Notes under the pieces: generated by a model
Database searches by the model: none
Seen by the model: the letters and a program-made list of their open reading frames with translations, nothing else
Told to the model about the DNA's origin: nothing
From: CAVQCJ01 sp963771835
GTDB lineage: Bacteria > Actinomycetota > Actinomycetes > Prado026
DNA length: 64,000 nucleotides
NCBI GenBank assembly: GCA_963771835.1
Contig: CAVYVA010000002.1
Location: 310,001-374,000 of the forward strand
Direction: 5' to 3'
Part shown: piece after piece, positions 26,315 through 34,314 of the stretch
Numbering within the stretch: the stretch's first letter is position 1
Layout: each line of letters opens with the position of its first letter
Program-made: the position numbers and the translations under genes

Positions 26315-26417
26315 GGGGTCGTCTCCTGGAGCGCTTGCGGCTCGGTTCCGGTTCGGGGGTCCGGGAGTTCCGACGACCGCGACGCCGTTCGCGTTCCCCA
26401 CGCCGGGGTGACGCCGG

Positions 26418-26942
26418 TCACCGGAAGGTCCGAGCGTACGTCGTGGACGGCTCGACACGCCGGGCCAGCCGCATGAGCAGCGGGACCAGGAACGGGGCCA
26501 GCAGGACGTCGTACAGGACCGCGGTCGGCAGCGCCCGCAGCACGGAAGCCCCGTCGACCCGGGGGTCGCCGAGCGCGAACCCGATCGCGGCGTAGCCGAG
26601 CACGGCTCCGGCCGAGGCCAGGCCCACGACCAGCACCGGGACCAGGGCCGAGGTCTCCGCGGCGTCCATGGCCCGCCCGGCGAACCAGCCGACCAGGGCC
26701 AGCACGAACGCCCACCGGCCGACCTGCCCGTCCGCGGGCGGGACCACGTCCAGGAGCAGCCCGCCGGCGAAACCCACCAGGCAACCGGTCGTGGAGCCCT
26801 GGGCCAGCGCCAGCGAGACCACCACGATCAGCACCAGGTCCGGGGTGGCCCCCGGCAGCGGGATCTGGGACAGCACCACTGTCTGCAGCACCACCGCCAC
26901 GACGAGCAGCAGCCCGAACAGCAGGATGCGCCTGGTCGTCAC
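26418..26942 (-). CDS. mreD: rod shape-determining protein MreD
   Basis: 174-aa membrane protein with five or six helices (LLVVAVVLQTVVLSQIPLPG, DLVLIVVVSLALAQG, GFAGGLLLDVVPPADGQVGRWAF). It links MreC to the wall synthases. Start overlaps the mreC stop by 4 bp; 103 bp with no gene separate it from mrdA. Confidence 0.92.
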   Translation of the reverse strand: MTTRRILLFGLLLVVAVVLQTVVLSQIPLPGATPDLVLIVVVSLALAQGSTTGCLVGFAGGLLLDVVPPADGQVGRWAFVLALVGWFAGRAMDAAETSALVPVLVVGLASAGAVLGYAAIGFALGDPRVDGASVLRALPTAVLYDVLLAPFLVPLLMRLARRVEPSTTYARTFR

Positions 26943-27874
26943 GTGTGGCTCGCGGACGGGTTGGGCGACGCGGTGGAGGTCGCGGTCGATCCGGGCGACG
27001 CCGTGGAAGACGGCGACGGTCTCGGCGGCGGGGACGGGAGCACCGAGTCGCGGGGGTCGGTGCGCGGCAGCACGATGACGATCCCGACCAGGTCGAGCGA
27101 CGCGAAGCTCACGAACGGACGAAGTGTCGCCGAGCGGTTGTTCGAACCGACCGGTCCCTGCGCCGACACCAGCGTGCCGACCGGGATGCCGCCGGGAACG
27201 TTCAGCGCGGCCTGCTGCCAGGTCACCACGACGGTCCCCGGCGCCATCACCTGCTGCGGGTCGAACGGCACGTACTGCATCGGCTGGCCGGTCCCGGCGC
27301 CCGAGACGTAGCCGAGGTCGAGCGTGGTCGCCAGCCGGGTGCCGACCTTGTACTGCGGGTCGATCGCCAGCAGGACGGTCGCGGTCGAGGCCGTGACCGC
27401 CTTGACCCGGCCGACCAGGCCGTCCCCGTTGATGACGGTCATCCCGACCTTGAGACCGTCACGGCTGCCGGCGTCCACCAGCACGGTGTTCGAGAACCCC
27501 TGCGCCGGGGAGATGCCGATGACCTGGGCCGGCACGATCGTGTACTGCCCGAGGCCGGCGATCTTGAGCAGCGCGTCGAGCTCGGCGGCCCGCGCGTGGT
27601 CGAAGTCGTTCGCCCGTTCCTGCAGGCGCAGCCGGTCGTTCTCCTTCTGCAGCTGGTCGAGGCGGACCTGCTGGTCGTGCCCGAGCCCGCCGAAGAAGTC
27701 GTGCACGGGACGGAAGGCCGCGGCCGCAGCCCGCTGCACCGGGCCGAACACGGCACCGCCGGCGGAGCGCAGCGCCTTCCCCGGACCCGAGCTCCCGCCG
27801 CCGAGGGCGATCAGGGTGAGCGAGGCCAGCAGCAGCACGACGAGGACGACCCGCCGGCGACGGGTGTCCCTCAT
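26939..27874 (-). CDS. mreC: rod shape-determining protein MreC
   Basis: Membrane-anchored elongasome scaffold. A basic start and one helix (VVLVVLLLASLTLIALGG) are followed by a coiled coil (QVRLDQLQKENDRLRLQERAND, about 75-110), then the two beta-barrel domains (VPAQVIGISPAQGFSNTVLVDAG, VINGDGLVGRVKAV). The Ser/Thr/Pro-rich tail after residue 275 is unusual only in length. Lies 43 bp downstream of mreB. Confidence 0.94.
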   Translation of the reverse strand: MRDTRRRRVVLVVLLLASLTLIALGGGSSGPGKALRSAGGAVFGPVQRAAAAAFRPVHDFFGGLGHDQQVRLDQLQKENDRLRLQERANDFDHARAAELDALLKIAGLGQYTIVPAQVIGISPAQGFSNTVLVDAGSRDGLKVGMTVINGDGLVGRVKAVTASTATVLLAIDPQYKVGTRLATTLDLGYVSGAGTGQPMQYVPFDPQQVMAPGTVVVTWQQAALNVPGGIPVGTLVSAQGPVGSNNRSATLRPFVSFASLDLVGIVIVLPRTDPRDSVLPSPPPRPSPSSTASPGSTATSTASPNPSASHT

Positions 27875-27917
27875 CGACGGCCGGTGGCCACGGGGAAGCC
27901 GGAGAGCTCGAGAGCTG

Positions 27918-28949
27918 TCAGTGCCGCGGCTCGGAGATCAGGACCTGCTGCAGGGCCTCGAACTCCTCGACGCACTTGCCGGACCCGAGCGCGACGCAGT
28001 CGAGCGGGCGGTCGGCGATGTGGATCGGCATGCCGGTCTCGTGCCTGAGCCGCTCGTCGAGACCCTTGAGCAGGGCGCCACCACCGGTCAGCACGATGCC
28101 GCGGTCCATGATGTCGCCGGACAGCTCGGGCGGGCACTTGTCGAGCGTGGTCTTGACTGCGTCGACGACCGCGTTGACGGGCTCCTCGAGCGCCTTGCGG
28201 ATCTCCTCGCTCGACACGACGATCGTCTTCGGCAGTCCGGTGACGAGGTCGCGCCCGCGGATCTCCGCGTGCGGCTCGTCCGGCATCGGGAACGCCGAGC
28301 CGATCGCCATCTTGATCTCTTCGGAGGTCCGCTCGCCGAGCAGCAGCGAGTACTCCTTCTTCACGTACTGGATGATCGCGTTGTCGAGCTCGTCGCCGCC
28401 GACGCGGATGCTCTGCGCGGTCACGATGCCGCCGAGTGAGATCACGGCGACCTCGGTCGTACCGCCGCCGATGTCGACGACCATGTTGCCGGTCGGCTCG
28501 TGCACCGGCAGCCCGGACCCGATCGCCGCGGCCATCGGCTCCTCGATGATGTACACCTTGCGCGCGCCCGCGGCGTAGCCCGCGTCCTTGACCGCGCGCT
28601 GCTCGACCCCGGTGATGCCGGACGGGACGCAGACGACGATGCGGGGCTTGGCCAGGTGACGCCGCTTGTGCACCTTCTGGATGAAGTAGCGCAGCATCCG
28701 CTCGGTGGTGTCGAAGTCCGCGATGACGCCGTCCTTGAGCGGGCGGATCGCGACGATGTTGCCCGGCGTGCGGCCGATCATCTTCTTGGCCTCGACGCCG
28801 ACGGCAAGGATCCCGCCGCTGTTCTGGTTGATCGCGACGACCGAGGGCTCGTTCAGGACGATGCCGCGGCCGCGGACGTACACCAGGGTGTTGGCCGTGC
28901 CGAGGTCGACGGCCATGTCACGGCCGATGAACGACATGTTGTTCGCCAT
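27918..28949 (-). CDS. mreB: actin-like rod shape protein MreB
   Basis: Bacterial actin that organises cell-wall growth. 343 aa with the actin-fold phosphate loops IGRDMAVDLGTANTLVYVRG and NMVVDIGGGTTEVAVIS, the adenosine motif GIVLTGGGALLKGLDERL, and the typical FSFIGRDMA-like N-terminus (MANNMSFIGRDMA). Its upstream 100 bp to ndk is the likely promoter for the mreB-C-D-mrdA-rodA unit. Confidence 0.97.
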   Translation of the reverse strand: MANNMSFIGRDMAVDLGTANTLVYVRGRGIVLNEPSVVAINQNSGGILAVGVEAKKMIGRTPGNIVAIRPLKDGVIADFDTTERMLRYFIQKVHKRRHLAKPRIVVCVPSGITGVEQRAVKDAGYAAGARKVYIIEEPMAAAIGSGLPVHEPTGNMVVDIGGGTTEVAVISLGGIVTAQSIRVGGDELDNAIIQYVKKEYSLLLGERTSEEIKMAIGSAFPMPDEPHAEIRGRDLVTGLPKTIVVSSEEIRKALEEPVNAVVDAVKTTLDKCPPELSGDIMDRGIVLTGGGALLKGLDERLRHETGMPIHIADRPLDCVALGSGKCVEEFEALQQVLISEPRH

Positions 28950-29049
28950 GGGGAAGCTCGCGCCTTCCGGGGGGATCGCTGGGCCGACCCATCGTAACGG
29001 CGGACCGCAGGTCCCCAGAACCCGAACGCGTAAGCCCGTGGGCCGGCGG

Positions 29050-29460
29050 CTACCCCAGGTCGGGGAAGAACAGGGCGATCTCGCGGGCCGCGGACTCGGC
29101 TGAGTCCGAGCCGTGGGCGATGTTCTCGGTGGTCAGGCTGGCCAGATCGCCCCGGATCGTGCCCGGGGCGGCCTTGACCGGGTTGGTCGCGCCCATGAGG
29201 GAGCGCCAGGCCTCGATCACGTCGGGCCCCTCGGCCACGGCGGCCAGCAGCGGTCCGGACGTGATGAACGCCACGAGCTCTCCGAAGAACGGCTTCTCCG
29301 TGTGCTCGGCGTAGTGGGTCCGCGCCACCTCGACGGTGATCGTCCGCAGCTCGGCGGCCACCAGACGGTAGCCCTTGCGCTCGATCCGGCCGAGGACCTC
29401 CCCGACCAGGCCACGGGCGACGCCGTCGGGCTTGACCAGGACCAGGGTGCGCTCGGACAC
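29050..29460 (-). CDS. ndk: nucleoside-diphosphate kinase
   Basis: Balances nucleoside triphosphates through a phospho-histidine. 136 aa with LVLVKPDGVARGLVGEVLGR at the start, GPLLAAVAEGPDVIEAWRSLMG in the middle, and the active-site NIAHGSDSAESA near residue 115. Starts within the folC-DUF4233-ndk group that precedes mreB in Actinobacteria. Confidence 0.97.
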   Translation of the reverse strand: MSERTLVLVKPDGVARGLVGEVLGRIERKGYRLVAAELRTITVEVARTHYAEHTEKPFFGELVAFITSGPLLAAVAEGPDVIEAWRSLMGATNPVKAAPGTIRGDLASLTTENIAHGSDSAESAAREIALFFPDLG

Positions 29461-29530
29461 GACGGTTCTCCAGCTTCGTCCAGGTTCGGCTCCGTCACGG
29501 CTGCGACGGGCGCCGCGTAGCGTATCCCGC

Positions 29531-29911
29531 TCAGCCGGCGGCAGGCGGAGCCGACGGCCCCGGCGGGATCCCCGGGCCCTGCGCCGCGGCGCGTTTGGCC
29601 GCCAGCACCATCTCGGCCCTGCGGGCGACGAGGATCGCCGAGATCCACAGCAGCGCGAACAACCCGCCGAGGAAGAACATCACCGGCAGCACGAGACCGG
29701 CCGCGACGACGAGCACCTGCACCGCGGACCCGAGCACGTACCCGGTCGGCGAGCGCAGCATCGCGGCGGCGAGCACGCACAGCACGACGACCGTCAGCCC
29801 ACCGACCAGGACCGGGGTGTGGTGGGCGTCCGTCAGGGTCAGCGCCGGCACGATCGCCAACGCGACGACGAGCGCCTCGAACGCCAGCACCGAGGCGCAC
29901 AACGTACGCAT
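29531..29911 (-). CDS. DUF4233 membrane protein
   Basis: 126-aa protein with four helices (CASVLAFEALVVALAIVPAL, PVLVGGLTVVVLCVLAAAML, VLVVAAGLVLPVMFFLGGLFALLWISAI), matching the actinobacterial DUF4233 family always found between folC and ndk. It starts 7 bp past the folC stop. Role unknown. Confidence 0.9.
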   Translation of the reverse strand: MRTLCASVLAFEALVVALAIVPALTLTDAHHTPVLVGGLTVVVLCVLAAAMLRSPTGYVLGSAVQVLVVAAGLVLPVMFFLGGLFALLWISAILVARRAEMVLAAKRAAAQGPGIPPGPSAPPAAG

Positions 29912-29917
29912 CGCGGC

Positions 29918-31280
29918 TCAGTCCCCGATCCCGGCGCTCGCGTCCGCCGCGCGCACCCGGCGCAGCAGCATGCGCGCCTCGCCGACGGTGACGATCGAAC
30001 CGGTGACGAGGACGCCGGCGCCAGCTGGCGGTGCCGTCCGCCTCGGCCAGCGCGATCGCCTCGTCGAGAGCGTCCGGCAGCCGCGGTGCGACACTGACCC
30101 GGTCGGCGCCGAAGACGTCCACCGCGAGTGCGCCGAGCGCGTCGGCCGGCAGCGCGCGCGGCGACGCGCTCTGCGTCACGACCACCTGGTCGAGTACCGG
30201 CTCCAGCGCTGCCAGCACTCCGTGCGCGTCCTTGTCGTCCAGCACCGCGACGACGGCGACCAGCCGCGCGAACGAGAAGTCGGTGACGAGCGCCTGTGCC
30301 AGAGCCCTGGCCCCGGCCGGGTTGTGCGCCGCGTCCAGCAGCACCGTCGGACCACGGCGGACCACCTCGAGCCGGCCCGGCGACGTCGCGGCAGCGAACC
30401 CCACCCGCACCGCGTCGAGGTCGAGCTGCTCCCGACCGTCGCCGAGCAGCGCCTCGACGGCAGCCAGCGCCACCGCGGCGTTGTCGGCCTGGTGCGGTCC
30501 CAGCAGCGGCACCAGCACGTCCGGGTACGTCCCGGCCAGGCCGCGCAGCTCGAGCAGCTGGCCCCCGACCGCCAGCGATCGGGTGAGCACGCCGAACTCG
30601 AGCCCTTCGCGGGCGACCGTCGCGCCGACCTCGGCCACGCGGCGCAACAGGACCTCGGCCGCGGCCACCTCCTGCCGGGCCAGGACGGCGAAGCCGCCGG
30701 ACTTGACGATCCCGGCCTTCTCCCCCGCGATCTGCTCGATCGTGTCGCCCAGGTAGGCCTGGTGGTCCAGCCCGACCGGGGTGACCACCGCGACGGTCGC
30801 GTCCACGACGTTCGTCGCGTCCCACGTGCCGCCCATGCCCACCTCGACCACCGCGACGTCGACGGGCGCGTCGGCGAACACGGCGTACGCGAGCGCGGTG
30901 AGCGTCTCGAAGTACGACAGCGGGTGCTCGTGCCGGGCGTCGACCAGGTCGAGGTAGGGCTCGATCTCGGTGAACGCGGAGACGAAGCGGTCGTCGGCGA
31001 GCGGCTCGCCGTCCAGGCTGACCCGCTCGGTCACCCGCTCCAGGTGCGGACTGGTGTAGCGGCCGACCCGCAGACCCAGCTCGCGCAGGAGGGCGTCGGC
31101 CATCCGGGCCGTGGACGTCTTGCCGTTGGTGCCGGCCACCAGCAGCACCGGGTACGCCGTCTGCGGGCTGCCCAGGACGTCGAGCAGGTCCCGGACGCGA
31201 TCCAGCGTGGGGTCCAGTCGGGACTCGGGCCAGCGCCGGGCGAGCGCCGACTCCACCTCGGCCAGCGAGCGCTCGGTCAC
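29918..31280 (-). CDS. folC: folylpolyglutamate / dihydrofolate synthase FolC (one frame change)
   Basis: Adds glutamate to folates and, in bacteria, often makes dihydrofolate. GTG 31280 opens VTERSLAEVESALARRWPESRL; the Mur-ligase-type P-loop is LLVAGTNGKTSTARMADALL and the substrate part reads YTSPHLERVTERVSLDGEPL. Near 30020 the frame shifts by one so that the C-terminus becomes GVLVTGSIVTVGEARMLLRR, the family's usual ending, with stop at 29918 just before the DUF4233 start. An essential gene of otherwise perfect quality, so the break is probably a sequencing indel. Divergent from valS. Confidence 0.88.
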
Positions 31281-31321
31281 GGTCGCCGAGTCTAGGCGCG
31301 GGCTCCGTAGAATCGCCGACC

Positions 31322-33892
31322 ATGGACCGCGCCCAGCCACCGGACAAGCCCACCGTCGACGGCCTCGAGGACCGTTGGGCGGCGGTATGGGAGGAGCAGG
31401 GCACCTACCGCTTCGACCGCACCAAGGAGCGCGCGGAGATCTACTCGATCGACACCCCGCCGCCGACCGTGAGCGGGTCGCTGCACGTCGGGCACGTGTT
31501 CTCGTTCACCCACACGGACACGATCGCGCGCTACCAGCGGATGACCGGCCGCGAGGTGTTCTACCCGATGGGCTGGGACGACAACGGGCTGCCGACCGAG
31601 CGCCGGGTGCAGAACTACTACGGCGTCCGCTGCGACCCGTCCCTGCCGTACGACCCGCAGTTCCAGCCGCCCGAGAAGCCGGGCAAGCAACAGGTCGGCG
31701 TCTCCCGGCAGAACTTCGTCGAGCTGTGCCACCGGCTGACCGGCGAGGACGAGGTCGCGTACGAGGAGCTGTGGCGCCGGTTGGGACTGTCGGTCGACTG
31801 GTCGCTGACGTACGCCACGATCGACGACAACGCGCGCACCGTGGCGCAGCGCGCGTTCCTGGACAACCTGGCCCGCGGGGAGGCCTACCAGTCCGAGGCA
31901 CCCACGCTGTGGGACGTCACGTTCCGGACCGCCGTGGCCCAGGCCGAGCTCAAGGACGAGGAACGGCCGGCTGCGTTCCATCGGCTCACGTTCCACCGCG
32001 GCGACGCCGGCACCGTCGAGATCGAGACGACCCGGCCCGAGCTGCTGGCCGCCTGCGTCGCGCTGGTCGCGCACCCGGACGACGACCGCTACCGACCGCT
32101 GTTCGGCAGCACCGTGCGGACGCCGGTGTTCGGGGTCGACGTGCCGGTCGTCGCGCACCGGCTGGCCGAGCCGGACAAGGGCACCGGGATCGCCATGGTC
32201 TGCACGTTCGGCGACCTGACCGACGTCACGTGGTGGCGCGAGCTGCAGCTGGCCACGCGCGCCATCATCGGCCGCGACGGACGCGTGCTGCCCGACCCTC
32301 CGGACGGGTTGACCGACGCGGCCGGCAGGCACGCGTACGGACAGCTCGCCGGCCTGACCGTGTTCTCGGCGCGGGAGAAGTCGGTCGAGCTGCTGCGCGC
32401 GAGCGGTGACCTGGTCGGCGAGCCGCGGACGACGACGCACATGGTCAAGTTCTACGACAAGGGCGACCGGCCGCTCGAGATCGTCACGTCACGGCAGTGG
32501 TACATCCGCAACGGCGGGCGCGACGAGGCGCTGCGGGCGGACCTGGTCCGGCGCGGGCAGGAGCTGGACTGGCACCCGGCGTTCATGCGTTCGCGCTACG
32601 AGAACTGGGTCGAGGGGCTCAACGGCGACTGGCTGGTGAGCCGGCAACGGTTCTTCGGCGTGCCGTTCCCGGTGTGGTACCGACTGGACGGGTCCGGTGA
32701 GCCCGACCACGACCACCCGCTGCTGGCCTCCCTGGACAGTCTGCCCGTCGACCCGTCGTCCGACTGCCCGGACGGGTTCGGCCCCGACCAGCGCGGGGTC
32801 CCCGGCGGCTTCGTCGCGGACCCGGACGTGATGGACACGTGGGCGACCTCGTCGCTGAGTCCGCAGATCGCGGGCGGCTGGGGCCGCGACGACGACCTGT
32901 TCGCCCGGGTGTTCCCGATGGACCTGCGACCGCAGGGGCACGACATCATCCGGACCTGGTTGTTCGGGACCGTCGTCCGCAGCCATTTCGAGTTCGGCAC
33001 CGTTCCGTGGCGCAACGCCGCGATCTCCGGCTGGATCCTCGACCCGGACCGCAAGAAGATGGGCAAGTCGACCGGCAACGCGCTGACGCCGCTCGGGGTC
33101 CTCGCCGAGCACGGGTCTGACGCGGTCCGCTACTGGGCGTCGAGCGGGCGCCCGGGTACCGACACGGCCTTCGAGGTCGGGCAGATGAAGATCGGGCGGC
33201 GCCTCGCGATCAAGATCCTGAACGCGAGCAAGTTCGTGCTCGGGCTGGACATCGAGGCCTCGGCGACCGGGCCCGGCGCCGCGGTGACCGAGCCGCTCGA
33301 CCGCGCGCTGCTGGCCGAGCTGGCCTCCGTCGTGGAGCGGGCCACCCGGGCCTTCGAGTCCTACGAGTACGGCCGCGCCCTGGAGGCGGCCGAGACGTTC
33401 TTCTGGACGTTCTGCGACGACTACCTGGAGCTGGTCAAGGAGCGCGCGTACGGCGGGCGCGACAGCGGCGCGGCCGAGTCGGCCAAGGCGACGCTCGGGG
33501 TCGCGCTGTCCGTGCTGCAGCGGTTGTTCGCGCCGGTGCTGCCGTTCGTCACCGAGGAGGTCTGGTCCTGGTGGCAGGACGGCTCGGTGCACCGGTCCTC
33601 GTGGCCGGTGCGCGACGAGCTGGGCCCGGCCGCCGCAGCCGGCGACCCGGCGCTGCTGCGGGACGTCTCGATCGTGCTGTCGCTGGTCCGCAGGGCGAAG
33701 TCCGAGGCCAAGGTCTCGATGCGCGCGGACGTCGCCCGGGTGTTCGTGACCGGCCCGGCCGAAGCGCTGCAGCACGTGCTGGCCGCGGCCGACGACCTGC
33801 GCGCCACCGGGCGGGTCGCCGAGCTGGCTGTCGAGGAGTCCGACGGGCCGCTCGCGGCGACCGTCGAGCTGGCTGAGGACAGCGCCGCCTGA
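31322..33892 (+). CDS. valS: valyl-tRNA synthetase
   Basis: Class I synthetase charging tRNA-Val. The HIGH-type motif is HVGH in VSGSLHVGHVFSFTHTD (about residue 55), the KMSKS-type motif is KKMGKS (about 580), and the editing domain (about 200-340) is complete. 856 aa; the C-terminal coiled-coil arm seen in E. coli is short, as in actinobacterial ValS forms. The ATG start is 41 bp from the folC start on the other strand. Confidence 0.97.
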   Translation: MDRAQPPDKPTVDGLEDRWAAVWEEQGTYRFDRTKERAEIYSIDTPPPTVSGSLHVGHVFSFTHTDTIARYQRMTGREVFYPMGWDDNGLPTERRVQNYYGVRCDPSLPYDPQFQPPEKPGKQQVGVSRQNFVELCHRLTGEDEVAYEELWRRLGLSVDWSLTYATIDDNARTVAQRAFLDNLARGEAYQSEAPTLWDVTFRTAVAQAELKDEERPAAFHRLTFHRGDAGTVEIETTRPELLAACVALVAHPDDDRYRPLFGSTVRTPVFGVDVPVVAHRLAEPDKGTGIAMVCTFGDLTDVTWWRELQLATRAIIGRDGRVLPDPPDGLTDAAGRHAYGQLAGLTVFSAREKSVELLRASGDLVGEPRTTTHMVKFYDKGDRPLEIVTSRQWYIRNGGRDEALRADLVRRGQELDWHPAFMRSRYENWVEGLNGDWLVSRQRFFGVPFPVWYRLDGSGEPDHDHPLLASLDSLPVDPSSDCPDGFGPDQRGVPGGFVADPDVMDTWATSSLSPQIAGGWGRDDDLFARVFPMDLRPQGHDIIRTWLFGTVVRSHFEFGTVPWRNAAISGWILDPDRKKMGKSTGNALTPLGVLAEHGSDAVRYWASSGRPGTDTAFEVGQMKIGRRLAIKILNASKFVLGLDIEASATGPGAAVTEPLDRALLAELASVVERATRAFESYEYGRALEAAETFFWTFCDDYLELVKERAYGGRDSGAAESAKATLGVALSVLQRLFAPVLPFVTEEVWSWWQDGSVHRSSWPVRDELGPAAAAGDPALLRDVSIVLSLVRRAKSEAKVSMRADVARVFVTGPAEALQHVLAAADDLRATGRVAELAVEESDGPLAATVELAEDSAA

Positions 33893-33908
33893 CTGCGATC
33901 CGCCGCCG

Positions 33909-34268
33909 TCAGCGCTTCGGCTTGCGGCGCGGACGGGCGGCGGCGACCACGGCCGGCGTTGGCCGATTCGCTGCCGCCGGGGAACTCCCGCTCGACCGGG
34001 CTCGGCGCAGCAGCGCGGTGCGCAGAGTGATGTCGGTGGCGCCGACCACGCCGCCGCGGGCCATCGCCTCGCGCAGGGAGGGGTCGGCCCCGAACGACTG
34101 CGCGCCGGCGGCGTCGGGGAACTCGATGAGGACCAGGACGTCGTTCCCGTCCCGCAGCACCCGGTGACCGGTCGCACCGTGGTTGCGCCGGACCGGCTCG
34201 TGGCCGTCGAACTCGGTGATCCAGCTGTCGAAGTCCTGCACCGACTGAAGTACGGCGAGAGTGGTCAT
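33909..34268 (-). CDS. small ABM/ferredoxin-like fold protein, unknown
   Basis: 119 aa from ATG 34268, with a GGAGGG site seven bases upstream. The first 90 residues look like a dimeric alpha/beta-barrel protein (LAVLQSVQDFDSWITEFDGHEPVRRNHGATGHRVLRDGND then VLVLIEFPDAAGAQSF), a fold used by monooxygenases and by proteins of unknown function. The end is Ala/Arg/Lys-rich. It is preceded by an AT-rich perfect palindrome that probably controls it. Confidence 0.7.
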   Translation of the reverse strand: MTTLAVLQSVQDFDSWITEFDGHEPVRRNHGATGHRVLRDGNDVLVLIEFPDAAGAQSFGADPSLREAMARGGVVGATDITLRTALLRRARSSGSSPAAANRPTPAVVAAARPRRKPKR

Positions 34269-34289
34269 CGAGCCCTCCATGCCAGTCGC

Positions 34290-34307
34290 TTACTAGATCT
34301 CTAGTAA
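34290..34307. promoter_or_regulatory. AT-rich operator-like palindrome TTACTAGA-TC-TCTAGTAA
   Basis: A perfect 8-bp inverted repeat (TTACTAGA/TCTAGTAA) around TC, standing 22 bp before the start of the small 119-aa gene and 8 bp after the dhaM stop. It is strikingly AT-rich in this genome. Symmetry and size fit a dimeric MarR- or TetR-type repressor; no candidate regulator is adjacent. Confidence 0.6.
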
Positions 34308-34314
34308 TCAGATG

